This document shows positions 43,454-54,935 of a stretch of 61,748 nt of DNA, one piece after another; within the stretch, counting starts at the first letter, position 1, and the number at the start of each line of letters is the position of its first letter. The stretch covers positions 1 through 61,748 of the forward strand of contig NZ_JALPRX010000104.1 of assembly GCF_023223525.1 (NCBI RefSeq), in the 5' to 3' direction. Source of the DNA: Roseomonas acroporae. Lineage in GTDB: Bacteria > Pseudomonadota > Alphaproteobacteria > Acetobacterales > Acetobacteraceae. The translations under genes were made by a program, and so were the position numbers. Under the pieces are notes generated by a model. The model was not told where the DNA came from and searched no databases. It was given only the letters and a program-made list of their open reading frames with translations.

Positions 43454-45138
43454 GTTCCGCCGCCCTGGTCGCGGTGCGGCTCTTGCTCCTCGTGGCGCGG
43501 ACCTTCGTGCCTGGGATGGTAGAGGTAGGCGGCCTCCTCGACGATCGGCGGCACGCGGAAATTGTCGCGCGGCGGCGGCGAGGCGGTGCGCCATTCCAGC
43601 CCCGTCGCGTTCCAGGGATCATCTCCCGCGCGCCGGCCGCGGACCAGCGACCAGGCGAGGTAGCCCATCGGCAGCAGGTAGGCCGCGGCCAGCAGCACCG
43701 CCCCGGCCGAGGCCAGCACGTGCCAGACCTGGAATTCCGGCGGGTAGCTGGCGTAGCGGCGCGGCATGCCGAGGAAGCCCATGACGAACATGGGAAAGAA
43801 GGTGAAGGAGAAGCCGAAGAACATCAGCACCGCGGCGAAGCGGGCCCAGCCGTCGGGCGGCATCCGGCCGGTGATCTTGGGCCACCAGAAGTGCAGTCCG
43901 CCGTAGAGCGCCGTCACCGCCCCGCCCACCATGATGAAGTGGAAATGCGCCACGACGTAGTAGGTGTCGGTGACGTGCCGGTTGACCGGCACGGAGGCCA
44001 GCACCAGCCCGGTCAGCCCGCCCAGGGTGAACAGGCCGATGAAGCCGAGCGCGTAGAGCATCGGCGCCTGGAAGCTGATCTGGCCGCGGTAGAGGGTGAA
44101 GGACCAGTTGAACACCTTGATCGCCGAGGGCACGGCGATGACGAAGGAGAGGAAGGAGAAGACCAGCGAGGCGTAGAGCGACTGGCCGGAGACGAACATG
44201 TGGTGCCCCCACACCAGGAAGCCCAGCAGCGCGATCATCAGGATGGCGTAGACCATGAAGGTGTAGCCGAAGATCCGCCGCCGGGCGAAGCAGGGCACGA
44301 TCTCGCTCACCACGCCGAAGGCCGGCAGGATCATGATGTAGACGGCCGGGTGCGAGTAGAACCAGAACAGGTGCTGGAACAGCAGCGGGTCGCCGCCCTG
44401 CCTGGGATCGAAGATCGGCAGGCCGAAGGCGCGCTCGGCCACCACCAGCAGCAGCGCGGCGGCCAGCACCGGCGTCGCCAGCACCATCACCAGCGCCGTG
44501 CCGTAGATCGACCAGACGAGCAGCGGCAGCCGGAACCAGCCCATCCCCGGCGCGCGCAGCAGGTGCACGGTGGCCAGCATGTTCACCCCCGTCGCGACCG
44601 AGGAGAAGCCCACCAGCACCACCGCCAGCGCCGCCAGCAGCACGTTGGAATGGGCGTAGCCGGTGGAGAAGGGGGTGTAGAAGGTCCAGCCCGTGTCCAC
44701 CCCGCCGAGCAGCAGCGCCGCCAGCAGCAGCAGCCCCGCGCCCATGAACAGGTACCAGGAGAACAGGTTCAGCCGCGGGAAGGCGAGGTCGCGCGCGCCG
44801 ATCATCAGCGGCAGCAGGAAGTTGCCCAGCGTGTTGGGGATCGCCGGCACCAGGAAGAACCAGACCATCACCAGCCCGTGCAGCGTGAACAGCCGGTTGT
44901 AGCCCTCCGCGGAGACGAGGTCGGAGGCCGGGGTGAACAGCTCCAGCCGGATCAGCACCGCCGCCGCGCCGCCGATGAAGAAGAAGGCGGTGAGCGCCGC
45001 CGCGTAGAGCAGCGCCACGCGCTTGTGGTCGGTGGTCAGCAGCCAGGAGGCGAGGCCGGTCTCCGCCGTCAGGTAGCTGTCGCCCTGCCGCTCCTGTGGC
45101 GCCTCCGCCATTGCGTCGTCCGCCGTGATCCCGCTCAT
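43450..45138 (-). CDS. ctaD: cytochrome c oxidase subunit I (A2-type, caa3-like)
   Basis: A 562-residue haem-copper oxidase core of 12 helices. Haem and CuB histidines appear in FTLHGLVMVWFF, FWFYSHPAVY, the WGHHMF pair and VVAHFHFIMVGG. The D-channel glutamate is absent; the YSHP motif marks the A2 subclass, which uses a Tyr-Ser pair. The K-channel lysine is kept (AVPSAIKVFNW). It is the catalytic oxygen-reducing, proton-pumping subunit. The C-terminus is rich in His and charged residues. Confidence 0.96.
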   Translation of the reverse strand: MSGITADDAMAEAPQERQGDSYLTAETGLASWLLTTDHKRVALLYAAALTAFFFIGGAAAVLIRLELFTPASDLVSAEGYNRLFTLHGLVMVWFFLVPAIPNTLGNFLLPLMIGARDLAFPRLNLFSWYLFMGAGLLLLAALLLGGVDTGWTFYTPFSTGYAHSNVLLAALAVVLVGFSSVATGVNMLATVHLLRAPGMGWFRLPLLVWSIYGTALVMVLATPVLAAALLLVVAERAFGLPIFDPRQGGDPLLFQHLFWFYSHPAVYIMILPAFGVVSEIVPCFARRRIFGYTFMVYAILMIALLGFLVWGHHMFVSGQSLYASLVFSFLSFVIAVPSAIKVFNWSFTLYRGQISFQAPMLYALGFIGLFTLGGLTGLVLASVPVNRHVTDTYYVVAHFHFIMVGGAVTALYGGLHFWWPKITGRMPPDGWARFAAVLMFFGFSFTFFPMFVMGFLGMPRRYASYPPEFQVWHVLASAGAVLLAAAYLLPMGYLAWSLVRGRRAGDDPWNATGLEWRTASPPPRDNFRVPPIVEEAAYLYHPRHEGPRHEEQEPHRDQGGGT

Positions 45139-46121
45139 CGGCCCTCTCCCGGCTGCTCGCCCCGCTCGCGCAGATAGGCCACCAGGCGCTGCACCTCCCC
45201 CTCGCCGAGCAGCCCGGCGAAGGAGGGCATCAGCGGCGCGTAGCCCGCCGCCACGTCGCGCCCGGGCTGCAGGATGGAATCGCGCAGATACGCCTCGTCC
45301 GCCCGCACCACGCGGCCATCGGCCAGCGGCACGTCGCGCCCGTACAGCCCCGCCAGCCGCGGCGCGCGCACCGTCGCGCCGACGCCGACCTCGCTGCCCC
45401 CTCCGCCCGCCCCGTGGCAGCCGGCGCAGCCGAGCGAGACGAACAGCGCCGCCCCCTCGCGCGCCAGCCCGTCGCCCTCCGGCTGCGCCGCCCGCCAGCG
45501 CGCATAGTCGCCGGGCTCCATCACCGTGACGGTGCCGAGCATGCGGGCATGCAGCGTGCCGCAGAACTCGGCGCAGAACAGGTGGAACTCCCCCGTTTCG
45601 GTGGGATGGAAGCGCAGCTGCGTCACGCGGCCGGGCAGCACGTCCTGCTTGATGCGGAAGGCGGGGACGAAGAAGGAGTGGATCACGTCCTCCGAGGTCA
45701 TCAGCAGCCGCACCGGCTCGCCGCGCGGCAGGTGCAGCGCGTTGATCTCGCGCGCGCCGTTCGGGTGCTGCGCCTTCCACATCCACTGCCGGGCGGTGAC
45801 GTGGATCTCCAGCGCGTCGGACTGCGTCCGCTCCTCGCCCAATTGGGCCGAGGCGGCCCAGGCGAAGAGCAGCAGCGCCAGCAGCAGCGTGGCGGCGGTC
45901 CAGCCGATCTCCACCTCCGACTGCACCAGCTCGGGCAGCGCGCCGCGCTTCGCGGGCGAGCCGCGCCGGTAGCGGATGGCGAAGCCCGCCACGAGGCAGA
46001 GCACCAGCAGCAGCACCGCCCCCGAGAGGCCGAGCAGCAGCAGGACGATGGCATCCACCGTCCCCGCCTCCGCCGAGGCCGCCGGCGGCCAGAGCGGCAC
46101 CCAGCCCGACAGGCCGCTCAT
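45135..46121 (-). CDS. ctaC: cytochrome c oxidase subunit II with fused cytochrome c domain
   Basis: A 328-residue protein with two N-terminal helices (about 24-48 and 74-92), a cupredoxin domain with the complete CuA site (His148, Cys183, Glu185, Cys187, His191, Met194), and a C-terminal class I cytochrome c with one haem site (CAGCH, 232-236). The fused haem domain defines a caa3 oxidase that takes electrons through its own cytochrome. It overlaps the genes on both sides by four bases. Confidence 0.95.
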   Translation of the reverse strand: MSGLSGWVPLWPPAASAEAGTVDAIVLLLLGLSGAVLLLVLCLVAGFAIRYRRGSPAKRGALPELVQSEVEIGWTAATLLLALLLFAWAASAQLGEERTQSDALEIHVTARQWMWKAQHPNGAREINALHLPRGEPVRLLMTSEDVIHSFFVPAFRIKQDVLPGRVTQLRFHPTETGEFHLFCAEFCGTLHARMLGTVTVMEPGDYARWRAAQPEGDGLAREGAALFVSLGCAGCHGAGGGGSEVGVGATVRAPRLAGLYGRDVPLADGRVVRADEAYLRDSILQPGRDVAAGYAPLMPSFAGLLGEGEVQRLVAYLRERGEQPGEGR

Positions 46122-46957
46122 GCCCGCCCCGCCTTCCCTCGTCCGACCGTACCCGGCCCCTGCCCCATCCGGCGCCGCGACAGCGCCCAGAGCAGCCCGC
46201 CGAGCCCCAGCAGCGTCATCGCCATGCCGATGCCGAGCACGCGGCGGATCAGCGGCACGGCGAAGCCGTCGCCCAGGCCGAAGCCGGCGCAGAGCAGGCG
46301 CAACCGCTCGCCCAGCCGCGCCACCGGGCCGGCGGGCGGGGCCGAGGCCGCCTGCGCCAGCGCCGCGCGCAGCGCCGCCGGCTCCGGCACCAGCCCGTCC
46401 AGCACCGCGCTGACGCGCCCGTCGGGCGCCAGCACCAGCGCGCCGAGCGGGTGGGCGTACTCGCCCGTCTCCGGATCGCGCCAGGCGCGGTAGCCGAGCG
46501 CCGCCTCGGCGGCGGCCAGCGCCTCGGGGGCTGCCGTCAGGAAGCGGGCCGACGGGGCGACGGGGGAATCGCCCAGCCGCTCCCGCTTCGCCGCCGCCGC
46601 CTCGGCCGGGCCGTCGCGCGGGTCGATCCCCAGCACCAGCAGCATGTAGTCCAGGCCCGGCCGCAGCCCGCTCCGCTGCAGGGCGAAATCGGCCAGCCCC
46701 AGCGCGGTGCCGCAGAGCACGGCGCAGCGGTAGTCGGCGAGCACCAGCAGCGCCGGCCGCCCGGCCAGCAGTTGCGCCGGGGTTCCGGTCTCCCCGGCTT
46801 CGGTCGCCAGCGCCAGATCGGGCGGCAGGCGCGCATCGGGCGGCGGCGAGAGCGCGACATCGGCCAGCGCCCCGGGCGGCGCGGCCATGGCCGGCGTGGC
46901 GGCCAGAAGCAGGGCCAGGGCCGCGGGCCGCAGGTGGGACAACGGGCTCCGCCTCAT
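46118..46957 (-). CDS. SCO1/SenC-type copper chaperone
   Basis: A 279-residue thioredoxin-fold protein. A signal sequence precedes the copper site CxxxC (Cys78, Cys82 in YRCAVLC) and the later ligand His169 (GEYAHPLGA). Unlike most SCO proteins it has its membrane helix at the C-terminus (about 242-262) as well. It delivers copper to CuA of subunit II, whose gene follows with a four-base overlap. Confidence 0.9.
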   Translation of the reverse strand: MRRSPLSHLRPAALALLLAATPAMAAPPGALADVALSPPPDARLPPDLALATEAGETGTPAQLLAGRPALLVLADYRCAVLCGTALGLADFALQRSGLRPGLDYMLLVLGIDPRDGPAEAAAAKRERLGDSPVAPSARFLTAAPEALAAAEAALGYRAWRDPETGEYAHPLGALVLAPDGRVSAVLDGLVPEPAALRAALAQAASAPPAGPVARLGERLRLLCAGFGLGDGFAVPLIRRVLGIGMAMTLLGLGGLLWALSRRRMGQGPGTVGRGKAGRA

Positions 46958-47394
46958 CGCGCCGCCCCCGGTCCGGCCGCCCCCGATGGTCCGGCCGGCT
47001 CCGGCCGCGCTGCCTCCGGCCGCACCGGCAGCGGGATGCCGGGCACCGGGGCTTCCAGCGGCGCCCAGGCGGCCTCGCCGCGCGCCGCCAGGATTTCCAT
47101 GGCGCGCGCCACGGGGATGCGTACCAGCCCGGCCGCGCGGTCGGTCCAGGCATAGCCTTCCCGCTGCGCGCGCTGCACCGGGGCCAGCGCGTCGCGCGTC
47201 GTGGTCGGGCCGGTCTCCAGCCGTGGCGGGGGAACGGGGGTCGGGGCGGGAATGGTGGTGTCCGGACCGGCCCAGCGGAACCAGGCGCCCAGCCCCGCCA
47301 TGGCGACCAGCAGGAACAGCAGCGTGCCCAGCCCGACCGCGAGCACGGCGCGGATGTCCGGCAGGGCCGTGGGGCGAGGGTCGTCCTCAGCCAT
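46954..47394 (-). CDS. small single-helix membrane protein of the ACIII-oxidase operon, function unknown
   Basis: A 146-residue protein with one N-terminal helix (about 14-38), then a Pro/Thr-rich stretch, a conserved-looking block (GYAWTDRAAGLVRIPVARAM) and a Pro/Ala-rich tail. I do not recognise a named family. Its overlap with actF and the SCO gene suggests a role in assembly of the complex. Confidence 0.75.
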   Translation of the reverse strand: MAEDDPRPTALPDIRAVLAVGLGTLLFLLVAMAGLGAWFRWAGPDTTIPAPTPVPPPRLETGPTTTRDALAPVQRAQREGYAWTDRAAGLVRIPVARAMEILAARGEAAWAPLEAPVPGIPLPVRPEAARPEPAGPSGAAGPGAAR

Positions 47395-48610
47395 CGGCCA
47401 GGCCCTCCGCCCTGCCACCCGAGAGGCGCTCCACCCGATCGTCAGGCGCACGCGCCACGCGACCGTCGGACGCCCCTTCCGCGCCTTCACCGGGCGCGCT
47501 TTCCGCGCGACGCAGCAGCCACCCGCCCGCCGGCCCGTAGGCGAGGCCAAGCCAGATCCCGCCCACCGCCAGCACGCCCAGCAGCGCTGCCGGCAGCACC
47601 GACGCCCCGAAGGCCGGCGCCACGATCCAGCACAGATGCGCCCAGAACCCCGCCAGGATCGCCGCCCCGAGCCCGGCCAGCGCCGCCGGGCTGCGCCGCG
47701 TCCCCGGCCGGAGCAGCGCGACCAGCGGCAGCAGGGCGGCGAGCAGGAAGGAGGCGCCCTGCAGCGCCAGCCAGCCGGCCCCCTCGCGCCGGAGGAACCA
47801 GCGCGCTTTGTCCGGCAGGTCGCCGTACCAGGCGACCAGGTACTGGACGAAGCCGAGATAGAGCGCCCCCAGCACCGCGGCGAACAGCAGCGCGGCGAGG
47901 TCGCCGGCCTCCCGCCCGACCGCCGGCCGCAGCAGCGCCGCCCAGGCCAGGGCGGCCATCATCTGCATCACCAGCGCCGCCACGCCGAAGGCGGTGGACT
48001 GGAAGTGCGGGTCGATCGACAGCAGCCAGTCGAGGGCGACCAGCGTGACCGCGCCGAGGTGGAAGACCAGCCCCAGCGCCCCGGCCACGGCGCGAGCCCC
48101 GCCGCGCAGCCGCAGCATCAGCCAGCCGAGCAGGCACCAGACGCCCCAGGCCAGCAGCGTGCGCAGCCGGAAGCCGGCCGGGTTGAGGTAGAGCCGCGCC
48201 ACGTCCGGCGCCGGGGCCGTGCCGGGATCGACGGCCCAGGGGTAGAGCGCCGTAAGCCCGAGCAGCAGCGGCAGCAGCAGCGGCAGGAGGGCCGGCAGCC
48301 CCAGCGCCGCCGGGGCCAGGGCCGGGCGCAGCGACTCGCCCCAGCGGCCGCCGGTCAGCGCGTGCACCGCCAGCAGCGCCACCGCCCCCAGCGCGACGGA
48401 GGCCCAGAAGGCCAGCCCGACCAGCCAGCCGGCGGCGGGCGGCCCGGCGGGCGCCACCAGCGCCCACAGGCCCAGCGCCGCCGCGGCGGCAAGGCCCAGC
48501 AGCAGGGCGCGCCCGGCCCGCGCCCGCAGCCACGCCCCCGGCGGCGCGCCGTCGGGCCGGGCGGCGGCACCCGGGCCGGCGCCCGGCCGGGTGGCGGGCG
48601 GCCGACTCAT
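47387..48610 (-). CDS. actF: alternative complex III subunit ActF
   Basis: A 407-residue membrane protein with about ten helices, related to the ActC/NrfD-type quinone-binding subunits but without the cluster partners. Recognisable blocks are SIDPHFQSTAFGV and the LYLGFVQYLVAWYGDLP region. The last 30 residues are charged, low-complexity repeats. The start at 48610 overlaps the actE stop by four bases. Confidence 0.88.
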   Translation of the reverse strand: MSRPPATRPGAGPGAAARPDGAPPGAWLRARAGRALLLGLAAAAALGLWALVAPAGPPAAGWLVGLAFWASVALGAVALLAVHALTGGRWGESLRPALAPAALGLPALLPLLLPLLLGLTALYPWAVDPGTAPAPDVARLYLNPAGFRLRTLLAWGVWCLLGWLMLRLRGGARAVAGALGLVFHLGAVTLVALDWLLSIDPHFQSTAFGVAALVMQMMAALAWAALLRPAVGREAGDLAALLFAAVLGALYLGFVQYLVAWYGDLPDKARWFLRREGAGWLALQGASFLLAALLPLVALLRPGTRRSPAALAGLGAAILAGFWAHLCWIVAPAFGASVLPAALLGVLAVGGIWLGLAYGPAGGWLLRRAESAPGEGAEGASDGRVARAPDDRVERLSGGRAEGLADG

Positions 48611-49283
48611 GGCGCCGCCTCCGCCGGCACCGATGGGGACGGAGCTTCCGGGGCACCTGCCTCCAGGGCATTGGCCGCCTCGGGCGCGTCCGCCAGGGTG
48701 GCGTGGCGGGAGAGCTGCAAGGCCCGGACATAGGCGGCGATCGCCCAGCGGTCGGCCGGCGCCACCCGGTCGGCATAGGCGTACATCACGCCGTAGCCCT
48801 GGCCGATCACCTCGACGACGTGCCGCGCCGGCATCGCCAGCAGCCGCCGCGCGTGGAAGGAGGGCGGCCTGGGGAAGCCGCGACGCACGATGATCCCGTC
48901 CCCGTCGCCCGCCGCGCCGTGGCAGGGCTGGCAGGCGATGACGAAGCGCTCCTGCCCGCGCGCCAGCAGGGCCGGCGTGACGGACGGGCGCGGCGGCGGC
49001 TCCAGCACCGAGTCGCGCGCCACCACGCCGGGCGGCAGCTTCCGGGCGGCCACGCCGCCGGGCCAGGCGTCGGTGGGGCCCTGGGGATCGAGCCGGCGCT
49101 GCCGCGCCATCTCCTGCCGGCACCCCGCCAGCAGCGGCAGGGCGAGCAGCGCGGCCAGCAGCGCGGCGGGGGCGCGCCGCGCCGGGGCCGTGCCGCGCCG
49201 TGTCGCGGCCAGGGCCGCGCTGCACCATATCGCGGCCAGGGCTGCGCTGCACCGTGTCGTGGCCAAAGCCACGCCGCGCCGCG

Positions 49284-49287
<4 letters not shown>
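48607..49287 (-). CDS. actE: alternative complex III subunit ActE, mono-haem cytochrome c lipoprotein
   Basis: A 226-residue protein. The lipobox LLAGC places the lipidated cysteine at about residue 56, after an unusually long N-terminal region made of nine-residue repeats. A single haem site (CQPCH) follows, and GYGVMYAYADRV precedes a likely axial Met. The GTG at 49287 overlaps the stop of the actCD gene; a later start within the repeats is possible and would give a normal-length signal peptide. It passes electrons from complex III to the oxidase. Confidence 0.85.
49203..49283. repeat. three 27-bp tandem repeats at actE 5' end
   Basis: The period is exactly 27 bp (copies starting 49203, 49230, 49257), decaying towards the start codon. 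They encode nine-residue repeats (CSAALAAIW-like) in the export-signal region of ActE. Confidence 0.85.
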
Positions 49288-51224
<1,937 letters not shown>

Positions 51225-51270
51225 GGCGCCGGCCCCGGCACGGCGCCGCCCGGCGGGGGCGCGCCGGGTC

Positions 51271-54200
51271 TCACGCGCCGTCCTCCAGCGCCGGGTTCGG
51301 GTGGCGCAGCGCCGCGAGGTAGGTGGTGCGCGGCCGCGTGCCGAGATGCTCCAGCAGCGCGTAGTGCGCCGGCTGGCGGCGCAGGGCGGAAACCTCGGAG
51401 TCCGGCCGCTGCAGGTCGCCGAAGGCGATGGCCTGCGCCGGGCAGGCGGACTGGCAGGCGGTGACCACCTCGCCCTCGGCGATGGGCCGATCCTCCTTCG
51501 CGGCGGTCCGCCGGGCGGCGCTGATGCGCTGGACGCAGTAGGTACACTTCTCCATCACGCCGCGCGCGCGCACCGTCACCTCCGGGTTGCGCTGCGCCGC
51601 CACCACGGGGGCGCCGAGGCTGGCGTATTCCTGCCCGTCCGCGTAGCCGTGGAAGTTGAAGCGGCGCACCTTGTAGGGGCAGTTGGCCTGGCAGAAGCGC
51701 GTGCCGATGCAGCGGTTGTAGACCTGCACGTTCAGCCCCTCGGAATCGTGCACCGAGGCCGCGACGGGACAGACCGGCTCGCAGGGCGCGTGCTCGCAAT
51801 GCATGCAGGGAACGGGCTGGAAGCCGGGGCGCGGATCGGCTTCCGGGCCGGCCCCGCTCCCGGTGCCATCCTGGGCGTCGCCCCGGGTGTCATAGGTGTC
51901 GATGCGCAGCCAGTGCATGTCGCGGCCCACCGCGATCTCCTCCGGCCCGACCACGGGGACGTTGTTCTCGCTCTGGCAGGCGACGACGCAGGCGTTGCAG
52001 CCGATGCAGCGCGTGGTGTCGATCACCATCGCCCAGGCCTCCGCGCCCCGCGGCAGGGGCGGGTTGAGGCTCGGCGGCACCGGCTCCCGCGGTGCGACAG
52101 CGGTGCGGAACAGCGTGGCCGTCTCGCCCTCCAGCGGCGTTTCCGGTTGCAGCCGCAGCAGCGTGCCGCGCCGTCCGGTGGCGCGCATGTCGAGGCCCGG
52201 CATGGCCCAGGGCGAATCCGGCCGGCGCAGCGCGTAGGCATCGGCCCCGACCCCGTCGCCGATCGCGCCCGCGCGCCGCCGCCCGTGGCCGAGCGCCAGC
52301 GCCACCACGCCCGGCGCCATGCCGGCGCGCGGCAGGACGGGCACCTCCAGCGCCTGCCCGTCGAGGGTCAGGCGAACCAGGTCGCCTTCCGACAGGCCCA
52401 GCCGGCGCGCCTCGGCCGGGGCCAGCAGCGCCGCATTGCCCCAGACCTGGCGCGTCAGCGGCCGCGGGCATTCCTGCAGCCAGGCATTGTTGGCGAAGCG
52501 CCCGTCCCAGAGCGCGGCGTCGGGGCGCAGCAGCAGGAACGGCCCCTCGGGCATGGTGGGCGGCGGCACGAGTCGCGGCGCCGGCGCTGCGACGTGCCGG
52601 GCGGCGCTGCCGGGCACCACGCCGTCGCGCAGGGCGCGGCGCCACCAGCGCTCGAACGCCGCCGACCGAGTTGCGTCCCGTCCGGCCGTTCCCCCGTCTG
52701 CTGTTCCCCGACCTGCCGCCCCCCGGTCTGCCGTCCCCCGGTTTGCCGTCTCCTGTCCCGCCCCCTCGCCGCCTGCTCCCTGTCCGGCCATCCCGCCGCC
52801 GCCCGCCCCCCGGTCGGCCGGCGCCGCGGAGGCAGCTTCGCCATCGGCGCCCGCGCGAGCGGCCGCCCAGGTCTCCCGCACCGCCTCGCGGGCGGAAAGA
52901 TCGTCGCGTCCCAGCAGCAGGCCGAGCAGCCAGTGCGCCGAGCGCGTGCGGTACAGCGGGGTGATCAGCGGCTGCGCGATGGCGGCGGTGCCGTCCGTGG
53001 CGCGCAGGTCGCCCCATTCCTCCAGCGGGTGCGTCTCCGGCAGGTGCCAGCGGCAGAGCGCCGCCGTCTCGTCCCGCCAGCCACCCAGATGCACGGAGAA
53101 GGCGCCGGAATCGCGCAGCGCCTCGGCCCAGCCCAGCGCCGCCGGCGCGTCGTAGGCCGGGTTGGCGCCGAGCACGAGCAGCGTGTCCACCCGCCGCGCG
53201 CGCAGGTCGCCGGCCAGCTCGGCCAGGGTGGCAGGCGGCGTGGCCGGCCCGACCGGCTCGGTCAGCGCCACCGGCGCGCGCAGCCGGGCGTTGATCCAGT
53301 GCGCCAGGGCGTGCAGCGCCGGCGGCTGCCATTCGCCCACCAGCACGAGCGCCTCGCCCTGGTGGGCGAGCAGGTCGTCCGCCGCCGCCGCCAGGAAGCG
53401 CGCGGCCCCGGGCGGCAGGTCCGGCGCCGGCAGCCCGGCGCCCAGTCGCGCCGCCAGCGCCACGGCGAGGTCGCGCACCAGCCCGGGCGTCGCGGCGAGG
53501 CGGTGGTCGGCCTTGGCGCCGGTGACGCTCATCACCGGCTCGGCGGCGTAGAGGCGCGCATCGGTCGCGCCGCCGCGCTGCGCCGCGCGCCGGGCGGCGA
53601 AGGCGCGGGCATGGCGGATCTGGTCGGGGCCTGGGCCGAGCGGGTCGGCATCCAGCGCCAGCACCACCGTGGCGCGCTCCAGGGCCGCGTGTGTGGCCAG
53701 CGGACGGCCGAAGGCCAGCGCCGCGCCGGCCAGGGCCTGGGCCTCGCCCACCGCCTCGTGCGCGTGGTGGCGCAACCCGGGGAAGCGGGCGCGCACGGCG
53801 TCGATCAGGCGCAGCAGGGTGGGCGAGGTGAGGTGGCCGGTCAGCAGCGCCAACCCCTCGCCCCGACGCGACTCCAGCACGCGCAGGCGGGGCGCGAGCG
53901 CGGCGACGAAGCCCTCCCAGGAGGCGACCTGCGCGCCCCCGCGCCCCGTCTCGCGCACCAGCCGCGAGCGGTCGGGATCGTAGAGCGACAGCACCGCCGC
54001 CTCGGCGAAGACATCCGTGGCGCCGAGGCTGGCGGGGTGGTCCGGGTTGCCCGCCACCTTGGTGGGCCGCCCTTCGTGCGAGGTGACGACCACGCCGCGC
54101 CCGTAGCCGCCCAGCGGCAGCGCGGTGGCGAAGCGGCGCGGCACGCCCGGCACCGCGTCCTCCGCCTGCTCCACGGCGGGGATGATCTCCTCCGGCGGCT

Positions 54201-54282
54201 CGCCGCAGGCGGTGAGCGTGGCGGCGGAGGCGAGCAGCGCCAGCGCCGCCTGCCGGCGCGGGAGGGACGGCCCGCCGGTCAT
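51271..54282 (-). CDS. actB: alternative complex III subunit ActB (molybdoenzyme-like iron-sulfur protein)
   Basis: A 1003-residue protein. The N-terminal twin-arginine-type signal (LPRRQAALALLAS) also has a lipobox-like TACG. Residues about 25-720 are a molybdopterin-oxidoreductase-like domain that in ACIII does not bind cofactor. The last 260 residues hold four ferredoxin-type clusters: CIGCNACVVAC, CMHCEHAPCEPVC, CIGTRFCQANC and CTYC with CQSAC. A Gly-rich insertion of five-residue repeats (TADRG-like) sits in the middle. It accepts electrons from quinol and passes them to ActA/ActE. The start overlaps the actA stop. Confidence 0.94.
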   Translation of the reverse strand: MTGGPSLPRRQAALALLASAATLTACGEPPEEIIPAVEQAEDAVPGVPRRFATALPLGGYGRGVVVTSHEGRPTKVAGNPDHPASLGATDVFAEAAVLSLYDPDRSRLVRETGRGGAQVASWEGFVAALAPRLRVLESRRGEGLALLTGHLTSPTLLRLIDAVRARFPGLRHHAHEAVGEAQALAGAALAFGRPLATHAALERATVVLALDADPLGPGPDQIRHARAFAARRAAQRGGATDARLYAAEPVMSVTGAKADHRLAATPGLVRDLAVALAARLGAGLPAPDLPPGAARFLAAAADDLLAHQGEALVLVGEWQPPALHALAHWINARLRAPVALTEPVGPATPPATLAELAGDLRARRVDTLLVLGANPAYDAPAALGWAEALRDSGAFSVHLGGWRDETAALCRWHLPETHPLEEWGDLRATDGTAAIAQPLITPLYRTRSAHWLLGLLLGRDDLSAREAVRETWAAARAGADGEAASAAPADRGAGGGGMAGQGAGGEGAGQETANRGTADRGAAGRGTADGGTAGRDATRSAAFERWWRRALRDGVVPGSAARHVAAPAPRLVPPPTMPEGPFLLLRPDAALWDGRFANNAWLQECPRPLTRQVWGNAALLAPAEARRLGLSEGDLVRLTLDGQALEVPVLPRAGMAPGVVALALGHGRRRAGAIGDGVGADAYALRRPDSPWAMPGLDMRATGRRGTLLRLQPETPLEGETATLFRTAVAPREPVPPSLNPPLPRGAEAWAMVIDTTRCIGCNACVVACQSENNVPVVGPEEIAVGRDMHWLRIDTYDTRGDAQDGTGSGAGPEADPRPGFQPVPCMHCEHAPCEPVCPVAASVHDSEGLNVQVYNRCIGTRFCQANCPYKVRRFNFHGYADGQEYASLGAPVVAAQRNPEVTVRARGVMEKCTYCVQRISAARRTAAKEDRPIAEGEVVTACQSACPAQAIAFGDLQRPDSEVSALRRQPAHYALLEHLGTRPRTTYLAALRHPNPALEDGA
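52680..52754. repeat. five 15-bp units inside actB
   Basis: Imperfect 15-mers at 52680, 52695, 52710, 52725 and 52740 encode TANRG, TADRG, AAGRG, TADGG and TAGRD in a Gly-rich insertion. Confidence 0.75.
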
Positions 54283-54935
54283 CGGTGGCACCGCGAGCAG
54301 TCGGTCAGGTGCTCGGTGCGGATCATGTAGGCCCTGATCAATGCCTCGCCGCGGGCGCGCTGGTCGGCCGGCGGGGTCCAGCCCATGTCGTAGATCGCCT
54401 CGCGCGGCCGCAGGTTCGGCGCCGGGTCGCGGTGACAGTCCAGGCACCAGCCCATGGTCAGCGGCGCCACCTGGCGGACCTGCTGCATGCGCTGCACCGC
54501 GCCGTGGCAGGTGGAGCAGCCGACGCCCTTGGCGACGTGGATGCTGTGGTCGAAGTAGACGTAGTCCGGCAGGCGATGGACGCGCACCCAGCGCAGCGGC
54601 TCGTCGCGCGCCAGGGATTCCCGCACCGGCGCCAGGATCGCCGCATTGGTCCAGAGCTGCGAGTGGCAGGTCATGCAGGTATGGGTCGGCGGCAGGCCGG
54701 CGAAGCGTGATTGCTCGACACCCGTGTGGCAGTAGCGGCAGTCGAGGCCGAGCCCGCCGACATGGTGCGCATGGCTGAACTGCACCGGCTGTTCCACCAC
54801 CACGTCCTGCCGCGTGACGTGCGGGGTGAAGGGGATCGTGACCAGCAGCCCCATCCCGCCGAGCAGCAGCAGCGCGGCGCCGAGCAGCGCGGCACGCGCC
54901 AGCGTGTTGGCGACAGGCGGGAAAAGCTGCGTCAC
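54279..54935 (-). CDS. actA: alternative complex III subunit ActA, pentahaem cytochrome c
   Basis: A 218-residue protein with one N-terminal helix (about 15-35) and five haem-binding motifs: CRYCH, CMTCH, CSTCH, CLDCH and CSRCH, the last at the very C-terminus. Pairs of extra His (SHAHHVGG, DHSIHVAKG) supply axial ligands. This matches ActA of alternative complex III. It is the first gene of the operon. Confidence 0.95.
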   Translation of the reverse strand: MTQLFPPVANTLARAALLGAALLLLGGMGLLVTIPFTPHVTRQDVVVEQPVQFSHAHHVGGLGLDCRYCHTGVEQSRFAGLPPTHTCMTCHSQLWTNAAILAPVRESLARDEPLRWVRVHRLPDYVYFDHSIHVAKGVGCSTCHGAVQRMQQVRQVAPLTMGWCLDCHRDPAPNLRPREAIYDMGWTPPADQRARGEALIRAYMIRTEHLTDCSRCHR

